NCBI GenBank assembly: GCA_000433515.1
Contig: FR891174.1
Coordinates: forward strand, 1-15,730
Length of the DNA stretch: 15,730 nt
Reading direction: 5' to 3'
Source: Candidatus Colimorpha enterica
GTDB taxonomy: Bacteria > Bacillota > Clostridia > Oscillospirales > CAG-272
The first letter of the stretch is position 1; each line of letters starts with the position of its first letter. The notes under the pieces were generated by a model. That model had not been told where the DNA came from, ran no database searches, and saw nothing but the letters and a program-made list of their open reading frames with translations. Below are positions 7,900 through 14,859 of this stretch, piece by piece. The translations under genes were made by a program, and so were the position numbers.

Positions 7900-8112
7900 A
7901 TGAAACACGACATTTCTCGCGACCTGCCCTGCGTCTGCGAATTCTGCGAGCACGCCGCAATCATCAACGACGAAGAAAACGTTCTTTGCGAGCGCCGCGG
8001 AATCGTCAGCCGCGAGTACAAATGCAGAAAATTCGTCTACGACCCCCTCAAGCGCGTTCCCAAGCCTCTTCCTCCGCTTCCAAAGCTGTCGGAGGATGAT
8101 CTGGTGCTGTGA
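7900..8112 (+). CDS. Small cysteine-rich protein of unknown function (possible metal binder)
   Basis: I do not recognise a named family. Seen: 70 residues, with AAAGGA about 10 bases before the ATG and a strong promoter upstream, so it is very likely expressed. Five cysteines lie at 11, 13, 16, 30 and 42 (CVCEFC...LCERRG...YKCRKF); the spacing resembles small zinc or iron-sulfur sites. The C-terminal third is proline-rich (KRVPKPLPPLPKLSEDD) and acidic at the end. There is no signal peptide or membrane segment, so it is probably cytoplasmic. It stands alone, convergent with the MutS-like operon, and ends just before a large palindrome. Metal binding is inferred from cysteine spacing only; a role in regulation or protein contact through the proline-rich tail is equally possible. 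Confidence 0.75.
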   Translation: MKHDISRDLPCVCEFCEHAAIINDEENVLCERRGIVSREYKCRKFVYDPLKRVPKPLPPLPKLSEDDLVL

Positions 8113-8120
8113 CGGGAAAG

Positions 8121-8226
8121 GAACGTCTTCCTTCTCTGAGAGAAGGAAGCGAAGAGCATACTGAAAAAAGAATTATTCTTTACTGTACGCTTCTTTGCTT
8201 CTTTCTTTCAAAGAAAGAAGACGTTC
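8121..8226. repeat. ~106-base near-palindrome with nested palindromes, between convergent genes
   Basis: The left half (8121-8173) and the reverse complement of the right half (8175-8226) align over their whole length with few changes, most of them C/T or G/A. The ends are identical for 10 bases (GAACGTCTTC 8121-8130, GAAGACGTTC 8217-8226). Each half also contains its own palindrome: CTTCCTTCTC/GAGAAGGAAG (8127-8149) and CTTCTTTCTTT/AAAGAAAGAAG (8198-8220). The element fills the gap between two convergent genes, so it may act as a bidirectional terminator. Its form also fits a REP- or MITE-like dispersed repeat. Confidence 0.8.
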
Positions 8227-8231
8227 TCTTT

Positions 8232-9725
8232 TCACCGCTCCGGTATTTCTATTTTATACTTTTTCGCCGGGTCGTCGGAGGTGTTTGCAAGGACAGCGTT
8301 TTCATTCTGCATATATCCGAAGAGGCGGGTGAGGTGAGTGACGAAGATATATTTCGTTCCGAGACCGGGCATGAAGCGGAGGATGTTGTACATACTCTCG
8401 GTGCCCTCGCGGTATGAGGTGGTCTGGAAGGTCTCGTTGAGGAGCAGTAGGGAGTGAGGGGTAAGCCCGCTTATTATCCGCGCGATCTCCTTTGCCTCCT
8501 GATCGAAGCGCCCCGCCGCATCGCCGGAGAGAAATTCCTCCTCGGCTGACGAGAAGTGCGAGAAGAACCCGTGCCTTATGCTCATGCGTGCCGACTCGGC
8601 AAGGACGGGAAGCCCCGCCTGCGCGAACAGTTGTGCCGAGCCTATCGCGCGTAGATAGACGGTCTTTCCGCTGTCGGTCAGTCCTTTTACGAGAAGACCT
8701 GATTCCGACGCGGTCAGAGAAACATCGTTCGGCACGGTCTTTGCGCCGGCACCGTTTGACAAAAGCACAAGTTCTCGCAGCCCCTTTGCGTTCATGCAGT
8801 CGGCTTCTGCGGGAAGGATATCCGGCATTGTCAGCGGGACGCCGCTCTCTTTTGCAACGTCTGCATAGGCAAGCGCGGCTTCATAGAACATCATTTCATT
8901 CGACATTCCGAAAAACGCGCCGTAGACCTCGTCAGTCACCTGCGTAAGCGCTGAATCTATTCTGCAAAGCGCCTCGTTAAGCATGAACACCGAATCGGAA
9001 TACGGGTCTTCCCCCGCCTCCGATATTTCCGCAGTGACGGCTCTGAATCCGTCGTCGGCTTTTTTCTTTGAGAAGATGCGGCTGAGCGCGCCGCCCTCCG
9101 GTTTATGCTCTGAAATCCCCGATATGTCGCAGAGACAGAGCCGGAGTGCGCCGTCGAGCTTTGCCGCAACGGTGAAGTCAAAGCAGTCGGGCGTCTGATA
9201 CCTGAAAAGCTGGGATATTTCAACGATCTCATCAAGTGCGGCATTGTCAGCCATTCCGCGGCACCAGTCGCGCATTGCGACAAGCCCCTCCGCCGTTATC
9301 GGGTACCCGGAGAGGGGATCGCCTATCGAGGAAAAGAAAGACGCTATCGTTGACGGGAATATCGCGGTGACCTTGAGCGACGAAAAGGTGTACTCGAGAA
9401 GTGCCTCGGGGTTTATTTCCGCGCCTCTTCCGGTCGCGGTGCCGAGTTTCATCTCCTGCCAGTCGCTCTTTATTCTGTCATACCGCGCGAAGAGCAGTCT
9501 GAGGGAGTCAAAAAGGCCGGGAATGTTCTGAAAATCGCTGAAGATCTGCTGTCTGAATATGATATTGTCCCTGTCGGTCAGCGGCTTTGAAAGAACCGAC
9601 ACGAAATAATCGGCACGCCGTGTGTCCTCGATAATATTATGAGCCGCGCGGTCAACCGACAGGTCATAAATGACCTCGCAGACCGCCGGTCTGTCTTCTT
9701 TTTTCTGAAGCAGGCTGAATTTCAC
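8232..9725 (-). CDS. MutS-family ATPase lacking the mismatch-recognition domain (second of a pair)
   Basis: Seen: 497 residues from a GTG start at 9725. AAAGGAGG lies seven bases upstream of this GTG, whereas the in-frame GTG at 9731 would be only one base from it. Numbering from the 9731 start: an N-terminal helical lever-like region is followed by an ATPase domain with Walker A GLTDSGKT (350-357), Walker B SLLLLNETF (about 427-434) and an FVTH motif (463-466). Known: MutS proteins use LLDE in Walker B and read mismatches through an N-terminal F-x-E domain; both features are absent or changed here, and there is no C-terminal Smr domain, so it is neither MutS1 nor MutS2. The Walker A loop (LTDS) is more divergent than in its partner. 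Inferred: forms a heterodimer with the product of the gene two bases upstream, possibly acting on DNA structures rather than mismatches. Confidence 0.8.
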   Translation of the reverse strand: MKFSLLQKKEDRPAVCEVIYDLSVDRAAHNIIEDTRRADYFVSVLSKPLTDRDNIIFRQQIFSDFQNIPGLFDSLRLLFARYDRIKSDWQEMKLGTATGRGAEINPEALLEYTFSSLKVTAIFPSTIASFFSSIGDPLSGYPITAEGLVAMRDWCRGMADNAALDEIVEISQLFRYQTPDCFDFTVAAKLDGALRLCLCDISGISEHKPEGGALSRIFSKKKADDGFRAVTAEISEAGEDPYSDSVFMLNEALCRIDSALTQVTDEVYGAFFGMSNEMMFYEAALAYADVAKESGVPLTMPDILPAEADCMNAKGLRELVLLSNGAGAKTVPNDVSLTASESGLLVKGLTDSGKTVYLRAIGSAQLFAQAGLPVLAESARMSIRHGFFSHFSSAEEEFLSGDAAGRFDQEAKEIARIISGLTPHSLLLLNETFQTTSYREGTESMYNILRFMPGLGTKYIFVTHLTRLFGYMQNENAVLANTSDDPAKKYKIEIPER

Positions 9726-9727
9726 CG

Positions 9728-11197
9728 TCACTCCTCCTTTGCTTTGCCGTCGGGGCTTCCGAACCTTGCGGTAAGTGCCTCCGGGGTAAGTCCGTATCTT
9801 TCAAGAATATCCCGCGCGAAAGATCCTCCCGTGCTTTTCTGCTTCGCTATCCGGAAGGTGCGTCGGTTGCTGTCATTTCTGTCGATAAGCACATTGAGGT
9901 ACGGTATTTCAGATTCGGCAAGGGAATGCTGATGGGTTATATAAAGCCCGAAGATCTTTTTTCCGTAGAGCAGATTCGCCAGCTTTTCGGTCATGATGAC
10001 GGCGTTTTCCTCGTTTGTTGCCGAGTAAGTCTCGTTAAGGAGGACAAGAGAATTACCGTCCATCCTCTCAAGTATTTTATTGACGCGCCCGTTCTCCTCC
10101 ACGAATCTTCCGCTTCCGTCGAAGCGCTCGTCGCGCGGGAAGTGGGTGAAAACAGAGCTTAGTCTGCCGAATTTCGCGTGTCTTGCCGGGACGGGACAGC
10201 CGTTCATGAAGAGAACAGCCGAAATTCCGACGGTGCGGAGGTATGTGGTCTTTCCGCCGCCGTTTGCTCCGGTGAGATAATAAAACGGCTCGGCATCGGT
10301 GAATTCTATGTCGTTCGGGACGATGTGCTTCTCGTTCTTTGCAAGGAGAGACACGTCATAAGCCTCGGTAACGTGTATCCCGTGCTCATCGGAAAGCTCC
10401 GGATAGGTAAGCGGTATACCGGCTTCGGCGATCATGTCAAGGAAACCGAGCATTGTGACATAGAACCGCAGTTCCGAATGATAGTATATCACCGGTCTTA
10501 CGTACAGGGACGAATACTTTTTCGAAAAAGCCGCAAGCTTCTCCGAAAGCTCCGGAGAAAGCGACGAAACTGCCGTGATTATGTCGGGCGAAAGCCTTCT
10601 TTTCTTGGTTTCCCTGACCTTCGGAGGCTCGATTCCGAGGGTGCCGGCGCACTTTACGATACGGTCGAAATACGTAACGTCAGACGCCGCACCGACCTTT
10701 ATTTCCTGACCGTGGCTTTTCAGAGAGATGTCAAGCTGTTTTTCGTACTCCGGGTAAAGGCTGTCGATCTCCGCCGACATACTGCGGTAGCTCTCACCCT
10801 TTATTTCACGGGAAAATGCCGCGGCAAAGCAGTCGGAAAGTGCGTCCCCGAAGCCGGAGGCGGCAGCGTTCACGGCAAACTCGCGCTCGGTGCGCATCAG
10901 GGCAAGGAACACGGCGCTCTTCTCGGCATCGCAGCGGGCTGAGGAATATATGGAATCAAGAGAATTGAGCTCGGCTGAAATATCAAGCAGCCGGCTGAAC
11001 TTCTCCCGTGCATCAGAGCCCGAAAGCGAACGGAAAAGCTCCTGACGCGCCGTGATGTTCTCTGCCTCACAGGGGATCTTCACGGTCTTTGCCACGCTTT
11101 TAGGTATGAAATTGAGAAGCTGAAGATCCTCGAAAACGGTAAGCTCCATCGGGCTCAGCTTCGGTGCGGATTTGTATAATAAACTCGGATATCCCAT
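9728..11197 (-). CDS. MutS-family ATPase lacking the mismatch-recognition domain (first of a pair)
   Basis: Seen: 489 residues. The N-terminal half is a helical lever/clamp-like region (TARQELFRSL near 49-58). The C-terminal half is a MutS domain V ATPase: Walker A TGANGGGKTTYLR (309-321), a conserved switch region FTHFPRDE (350-357), Walker B SLVLLNETYSAT (383-394) and YITHQH (419-424). The usual LLDE is LLNE. The start is the ATG at 11197, with AAAGG about 11 bases upstream. Known: domain V of MutS dimerises, with composite ATP sites. Its stop lies two bases before the next gene's preferred GTG, so the two are transcribed together and probably translationally coupled. Inferred: heterodimer like eukaryotic MSH pairs, role unknown. 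A true mismatch-repair role is unlikely because domain I is missing. Confidence 0.82.
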   Translation of the reverse strand: MGYPSLLYKSAPKLSPMELTVFEDLQLLNFIPKSVAKTVKIPCEAENITARQELFRSLSGSDAREKFSRLLDISAELNSLDSIYSSARCDAEKSAVFLALMRTEREFAVNAAASGFGDALSDCFAAAFSREIKGESYRSMSAEIDSLYPEYEKQLDISLKSHGQEIKVGAASDVTYFDRIVKCAGTLGIEPPKVRETKKRRLSPDIITAVSSLSPELSEKLAAFSKKYSSLYVRPVIYYHSELRFYVTMLGFLDMIAEAGIPLTYPELSDEHGIHVTEAYDVSLLAKNEKHIVPNDIEFTDAEPFYYLTGANGGGKTTYLRTVGISAVLFMNGCPVPARHAKFGRLSSVFTHFPRDERFDGSGRFVEENGRVNKILERMDGNSLVLLNETYSATNEENAVIMTEKLANLLYGKKIFGLYITHQHSLAESEIPYLNVLIDRNDSNRRTFRIAKQKSTGGSFARDILERYGLTPEALTARFGSPDGKAKEE

Positions 11198-11271
11198 ATC
11201 GGGCAGAACCTTTCGTGCGGACGGCAGCTGATTTTACCGGAAAAACGCGCCGTCAGATATTTATCCGTTCA

Positions 11272-11300
11272 ATTATACATTATTTCCGGCGATATTGCAA
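11272..11300 (-). promoter_or_regulatory. Promoter of the MutS-like operon
   Basis: On the minus strand: -35 TTGCAA (11300-11295), a 17-base spacer, and a perfect -10 TATAAT (11277-11272). It is divergent from the yqeG promoter 20 bases away, so a factor bound between them could affect both. Confidence 0.75.
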
Positions 11301-11319
11301 GCTATATTTGTAAACAGTA

Positions 11320-11348
11320 TTGAAATGACGGGCAAGATATGATATACT
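11320..11348 (+). promoter_or_regulatory. Promoter of the yqeG-rlmA operon
   Basis: -35 TTGAAA (11320-11325), a 17-base spacer, and -10 TATACT (11343-11348) preceded by TGA, an extended -10. The TTG start lies 30 bases downstream. Confidence 0.75.
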
Positions 11349-11378
11349 TTACTGTAATAAAGAAAAGGAGACCGAAAA

Positions 11379-11894
11379 TTGCTGACAGACAGATACTTCA
11401 TGCCGGACAGATGCTTTGACGATATTTACATGATAACCCCGGAATTCCTTCTTGCCGAAGGTATCCGCGCGGTGCTTCTTGACATAGACAACACACTTGT
11501 TACCTACGATGACCCGGAGCCGACGGAGCCGGTCATAAAATGGCTGAATTCCCTTGCGGAAAACGGCATTTCGGCGGCGTTCATCTCTAACAACCACAGA
11601 GAGCGGGTGGAGAGGTTCAATTCCCGGCTCGGCTATTTCGCCTCATGGGACAGCAAAAAGCCGTCCGGAAAGAACTATATCGCCGCTATGAAGCACCTCG
11701 GTACAGACAGAAGCAACACCGCAGTCATCGGCGACCAAATCTTCACCGACGTGTGGTCGGCAAAGAGGCTGGGACTCCGCGCATACCTTGTTAAGCCGAT
11801 AAAAGACAAGCTGACCCCGCTGTTCCGTTTCAAGCGTGCGCTTGAGGTTCCGGTTCTTAAAAGATACGCAAAGATGCACGGGGGAAAAAGCTGA
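11379..11894 (+). CDS. yqeG: YqeG-type HAD-IIIA family phosphatase
   Basis: Seen: 171 residues. HAD motif I is DIDNTL (35-40, with both aspartates), motif II is SNN (70-72), a lysine-containing segment SKKPSGK lies near 92-98, and motif IV is GDQIFTD (118-124). The order and length fit the YqeG family of Firmicutes. The start codon is TTG: AAAAGGAG ends eight bases before it, and family members begin with a short M-L-x(n)-F-x-PD segment like the MLTDRYFMPD here. Known: YqeG-like proteins are predicted phosphatases, often near ribosome or shikimate genes; the physiological substrate is not established. It overlaps the rlmA start by one base (TGATG), so the two are coupled. Catalytic competence is supported; the substrate is unknown. 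Confidence 0.88.
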   Translation: MLTDRYFMPDRCFDDIYMITPEFLLAEGIRAVLLDIDNTLVTYDDPEPTEPVIKWLNSLAENGISAAFISNNHRERVERFNSRLGYFASWDSKKPSGKNYIAAMKHLGTDRSNTAVIGDQIFTDVWSAKRLGLRAYLVKPIKDKLTPLFRFKRALEVPVLKRYAKMHGGKS

Positions 11895-12703
11895 TGCCGA
11901 CACTTCTCTGCCCCATATGCGGAAAGCCCCTTTCTTCCGACGGGAAATGCTTCCGCTGCGAGAACCGGCACTCTTTCGACATTGCAAAAGAGGGGTACGT
12001 AAACCTTGCTCCCGGACGCTCAGGCTCGGGAGACAGCCGGGAAATGTGCCGTGCAAGACGGGATTTTCTTTCGGCCGGATATTACAGCCGCTTTGCGGAG
12101 GCACTGGCCGATGCGGTGAAAAGACACATCCCGGAATCGCCTGCTGTCATCTGCGATGCCGGCTGCGGTGAGGGATATTATATCAGGGAGATGAAGAAGC
12201 GGCTTCCGGAAAGAGATTTTGTCGGCTTTGACCTTGCAAAGGATTCCGTCCGCTTTGCGGCAAAGGCTGAAAAGAGCGCGGAAAAACCGGCGGTCTTTGC
12301 CGTTGCCGGGATATTTGATATGCCGCTTGCCGACCTGTCGTGCGCCGCGGTGACATCGGTATTTGCGCCGGTGCCGGCTGAAGAGGCGCACAGGATCCTG
12401 TCCGACCGCGGAATTCTTGCGGTGGCTCATCCCGGAGAAAAGCATCTGTCGGGCTTCAGGAGGCTGATATACGACACACCGTATGACAACATCGAAAAGG
12501 ATCTTTCTTATCCCGGTTTTGATAAGATCGGCGAATACCGCTGCGGTTACGGTGTTTTTATCGAAAAGCGTGACACGGAGAACCTGTTTCTCATGACCCC
12601 GTACTGCTGGAAAACCTCTCGTGAGGACACGGAAAAATACCTTTCGCACGACGGGTTCGAAACGGAGCTTGACTTCATAATAACCATTCTTCAAAGAAAA
12701 TGA
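11894..12703 (+). CDS. rlmA: 23S rRNA (guanine-N1)-methyltransferase, RlmA type
   Basis: Seen: 269 residues. An N-terminal zinc finger with Cys6, Cys9, Cys22 and His26 (plus Cys19) leads into HSFDIAKEGYVNLAPG (26-41) and GDSREMCRARRDFLSAGYY (46-64), both RlmA signatures. SAM-binding motif I is VICDAGCGEGYY (85-96), the acidic end of strand 2 is GFDLA (111-115), and the late motif FLMTPYCWK (232-240) is also typical. Known: RlmA methylates N1 of G745 or G748 in helix 35 of 23S rRNA; the G748 form (TlrB/RlmAII) affects tylosin-type macrolide response. Which of the two guanines is used cannot be told here. It is translationally coupled to yqeG, and a hairpin follows. Confidence 0.88.
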   Translation: MPTLLCPICGKPLSSDGKCFRCENRHSFDIAKEGYVNLAPGRSGSGDSREMCRARRDFLSAGYYSRFAEALADAVKRHIPESPAVICDAGCGEGYYIREMKKRLPERDFVGFDLAKDSVRFAAKAEKSAEKPAVFAVAGIFDMPLADLSCAAVTSVFAPVPAEEAHRILSDRGILAVAHPGEKHLSGFRRLIYDTPYDNIEKDLSYPGFDKIGEYRCGYGVFIEKRDTENLFLMTPYCWKTSREDTEKYLSHDGFETELDFIITILQRK

Positions 12704-12710
12704 AGAACGC

Positions 12711-12735
12711 GAGATATAGTTTAAGCCTATATCTC
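12711..12735 (+). terminator. Probable terminator of the yqeG-rlmA operon
   Basis: GAGATATAG (12711-12719) and CTATATCTC (12727-12735) form a perfect 9-base stem with a 7-base loop, starting 8 bases after the rlmA stop. The downstream tract AGTATTATTTT is only moderately T-rich and the stem is A/T-rich, so efficiency is uncertain. Confidence 0.5.
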
Positions 12736-12753
12736 AGTATTATTTTCATGTAT

Positions 12754-12782
12754 TGGACAAATGCGTCGGGCTGTGATATAAT
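12754..12782 (+). promoter_or_regulatory. Promoter of the methionine-type ABC importer
   Basis: -35 TGGACA (12754-12759), a 17-base spacer, and a perfect -10 TATAAT (12777-12782) with an upstream TGA (extended -10). The leader to the ATG is about 35 bases, too short for an S-box or T-box, so no methionine riboswitch is visible. Confidence 0.75.
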
Positions 12783-12823
12783 CTTTCCATCAAAACAAGG
12801 ACACCCGCAAAGGAGAAAGAAAA

Positions 12824-13678
12824 ATGAAAAAAATACTGTCACTTATCGCCGCAGTGCTTCTAGCACTCACCGCATTTGCATCCTGCTCGAAGAAAAACGA
12901 CAAACTTGTCGTTGCCGTCCCGAACGATGCAACAAACGAAGCCCGTGCGCTTCTGCTTCTTGAAAAGCAGGGCTACATCAAGCTGAAGGAAGGCGCCGGC
13001 ATCACTGCCACCGTCCGCGATATCGTTGAGAACCCCTACAACCTCAGCTTTAAGGAAGTCGAAGCAGCTCAGCTCCCCAATTTCCTCAAGGACGTTGATT
13101 ACGCGGTCATCAATTCCAACTATGCAATTTCCGCAAAGCTCAATCCCGTCAAGGATTCGCTTGCAATTGAAGGCTCCTACTCCGCATACGGCAACATCCT
13201 TGCCGTAAAGGAAGGAAACGAGAACACCGATAAGATAAAGGCTCTCAAAGCAGCTCTTGAAAGCAAGAAGGTCGCAGACTTTATCGCATCAAAATACGAT
13301 GGCGCGGTTGTCAGCACCGTTGAGAACCCCGGAGACGGCTTTGACAGCTCTGTCGATTATGATGCACTCAAGGGACAGACGGTAAAGGTCGCCGCCTCCC
13401 CCACGCCGCACGCCGAGATCCTTGCGGTTGCAAAGGATATCCTCGCTGTGAAGGAAGTCACACTTGAGATCGTCGAATTCTCCGACTATGTTCAGCCGAA
13501 CGTAGTTACCGAGAACGGAGAGGTTGATGCAAACTACTTCCAGCACACCCCCTACCTTGACGACTTCAACAAGCAGAACGGTACTCACATCGTCTCCGTC
13601 GGTGCTGTCCATGTCGAGCCGATGGGTCTGTACGGCGGCAAGCAGTCAAGCCTTGACGCTATAAAGAACGCGAAATAA
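12824..13678 (+). CDS. metQ: Circularly permuted MetQ/NlpA-type substrate-binding lipoprotein
   Basis: Seen: 284 residues. Signal peptide with lipobox-like FASC (lipidated Cys21), then at once KLVVAVPNDATNEARALLLL (27-46), TVRDIVENPYNL (63-74), EAAQLP (80-85), DYAVINSNYA (92-101) and YGNILAVKEG (122-131). A linker (about 165-185) leads to VKVAASPTPHAEIL (187-200), EFSDYVQPN (218-226), DANYFQHTPYLDDFN (235-249), EPMGLYGGKQSSLDAI (265-280) and the end. Known: in ordinary MetQ (for example E. coli) the SPTPHAEIL...DANYFQH...YS.K..SLDEL part comes first and runs into G..IAVPNDPTN. Here the order is reversed at that crossover, so old N- and C-termini are joined and new termini open at the interdomain hinge. 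All family blocks are present once, in one uninterrupted frame with AAAGGAG upstream. Inferred: a working binding protein for MetNI, probably for methionine. Confidence 0.9.
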   Translation: MKKILSLIAAVLLALTAFASCSKKNDKLVVAVPNDATNEARALLLLEKQGYIKLKEGAGITATVRDIVENPYNLSFKEVEAAQLPNFLKDVDYAVINSNYAISAKLNPVKDSLAIEGSYSAYGNILAVKEGNENTDKIKALKAALESKKVADFIASKYDGAVVSTVENPGDGFDSSVDYDALKGQTVKVAASPTPHAEILAVAKDILAVKEVTLEIVEFSDYVQPNVVTENGEVDANYFQHTPYLDDFNKQNGTHIVSVGAVHVEPMGLYGGKQSSLDAIKNAK

Positions 13679-13688
13679 GATTGATAAG

Positions 13689-13741
13689 CAGGGGCGCTGC
13701 CCCTGACCCCGCTCAAGGACTTTTTGAAAAAAGTCCTTGAG
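13689..13741 (+). repeat. Double-hairpin intergenic repeat after the binding-protein gene
   Basis: First hairpin: CAGGGGC (13689-13695) with GCCCCTG (13699-13705), 3-base loop. Second: CTCAAGGACTTTTT (13712-13725) with its exact complement (13728-13741). The GC-rich small stem followed by an AAGGACT/AGTCCTT stem resembles dispersed intergenic repeats that I associate with clostridial genomes; only one copy is in this window. It may act as a partial terminator or protect the upstream mRNA's 3' end. Confidence 0.65.
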
Positions 13742-13776
13742 AATCTCAAAAACTTCTGAAAAAGTAATAATATTTA

Positions 13777-13803
13777 CCCGGAGGTGTTTTACTCACCTCC
13801 GGG
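13777..13803 (+). other. Strong stem-loop upstream of metN
   Basis: CCCGGAGGTG (13777-13786) and CACCTCCGGG (13794-13803) form a perfect 10-base GC-rich stem with a 7-base loop. No T-run follows, so it is not a simple terminator. It ends 48 bases before the metN ATG. The stem hides a GGAGGT ribosome-binding-like stretch, but no start codon follows it closely. Confidence 0.6.
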
Positions 13804-13851
13804 ACGCTTGATGTAACGGGACAAATTCTCTGCAAAAGAAACGGAGCAAAA

Positions 13852-14859
13852 ATGATAGAAATACGGAATCTGTCGAAGAGCTTTGCCGGCTCCGACAACA
13901 CCGTCGATGCGCTGAAAAACATCAGCCTGACAATTGACGACGGCGACATTTACGGCATAATCGGCATGAGCGGTGCCGGAAAAAGCACGCTTGTGAGGTG
14001 CATAAATATGCTTGAGCGCCCGACTTCCGGGCAGGTGCTTATCGACGGCACCGACATGGCAAAGCTCTCTCCGGCGGAGCTGCGCAGGGCAAGGCGTGAC
14101 ATCACAATGATATTTCAGGGCTTCAATCTCCTTATGCAGAGAAACTGCCTTGCAAACATCTGCTTTCCGCTTGAGCTTGCCGGTGTAAAACGCTCCGAGG
14201 CAAAAAAGCGTGCAAAGGATCTGCTTGAGCTTGTCGGGCTTCCCGTCAAGGCAAAGGCATATCCCGCCCAGCTTTCCGGCGGTCAGCAGCAGAGGATCGC
14301 GATAGCCCGCGCTCTTGCAACAGACCCGAAGGTGCTTCTCTGCGACGAGGCGACAAGCGCGCTTGACCCCAAAACGACGGCGTCGATACTTGAGCTTATC
14401 CGCGACATAAACAGGCGTCTCGGGATAACGGTTATAATCATCACCCATCAGATGAACGTCGTCGAGGACATATGCAACCGCGTTGCGATACTTGAAAACG
14501 GCGAGGTCGTCGAGGAGGGCGAGGTATCCGAGGTTTTCTCGCGTCCGAAATCGTCTGCGGCACGGAGAATGGTTTTCCCGGATTCCGACAACGAGCTTCT
14601 TTCAGCCGAAGGCGGCGAGCGGGTCATACGTCTCGTATTCAACGGCGCGGAGGCGGCCGGGCAGCCGATCATTGCAAAAATGGCAATCGATGAGCGCATT
14701 GCGGCAAGCATCCTCTATGCCTCGACAAAGAGCATCGGCTCAAAGCTGTACGGCAAAATGCTTCTCGGGCTTCCCGATGACGACGATATCGTTGCGCGGG
14801 CGATAAAATACCTGACAAAATGTGAAAATGTCTTTGCAGAGGAGGCGGAAAACAGATGA
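13852..14859 (+). CDS. metN: Methionine-type ABC transporter ATPase MetN with NIL domain
   Basis: Seen: 335 residues. ABC ATPase with Walker A GMSGAGKST (38-46), Q-loop Gln89 (MIFQGFNLL), signature LSGGQQQRIA (141-150), Walker B VLLCDEATSALD (161-172) and switch His199 (ITHQ). The C-terminal NIL-type domain (about 255-331) carries RLVFNGAEAAGQPIIAKMA and SKLYGKMLLGLP. Known: MetN powers MetI, and in E. coli the NIL/C2 domain binds methionine and shuts the transporter when internal methionine is high. ACGGAG lies seven bases before the ATG. Its last four bases overlap the metI start (ATGA). All catalytic residues are present. Substrate is L- or D-methionine by family; related uptake systems move other amino acids. 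Confidence 0.93.
   Translation: MIEIRNLSKSFAGSDNTVDALKNISLTIDDGDIYGIIGMSGAGKSTLVRCINMLERPTSGQVLIDGTDMAKLSPAELRRARRDITMIFQGFNLLMQRNCLANICFPLELAGVKRSEAKKRAKDLLELVGLPVKAKAYPAQLSGGQQQRIAIARALATDPKVLLCDEATSALDPKTTASILELIRDINRRLGITVIIITHQMNVVEDICNRVAILENGEVVEEGEVSEVFSRPKSSAARRMVFPDSDNELLSAEGGERVIRLVFNGAEAAGQPIIAKMAIDERIAASILYASTKSIGSKLYGKMLLGLPDDDDIVARAIKYLTKCENVFAEEAENR

Larger units (their letters stand above)
13679..13851. other. Repeat-rich gap between the binding protein and metN
   Basis: The 173 bases hold three hairpins (listed separately) and no credible gene or strong internal promoter. The gap sets the lipoprotein apart from the tightly overlapping metN-metI pair. It may allow uneven expression, with more binding protein than transporter. 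Confidence 0.7.

Noticed and set aside
8232..9725. MutS2 (Smr-containing) or true MutS1 assignment
   Set aside because: Too short, no Smr domain at the C-terminus, no mismatch-binding F-x-E domain at the N-terminus, and LLNE in place of LLDE.
10178..10942. 254-codon open frame on the plus strand
   Set aside because: It is antisense to the MutS-like ATPase gene, whose motifs (Walker A, Walker B) are intact. No family resemblance in the antisense product.
12020..12694. 224-codon open frame on the minus strand
   Set aside because: It lies wholly opposite rlmA, which has a full set of family motifs. No ribosome site.
12736..12823. SAM (S-box) or T-box riboswitch before the methionine importer
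   Set aside because: The leader after the promoter is only about 35 bases and has none of the conserved S-box or T-box elements.
12824..13678. Frameshift or gene fusion explaining the odd MetQ order
   Set aside because: The frame is continuous and every MetQ block occurs exactly once. A fusion of two MetQ copies would leave duplicated or missing blocks.
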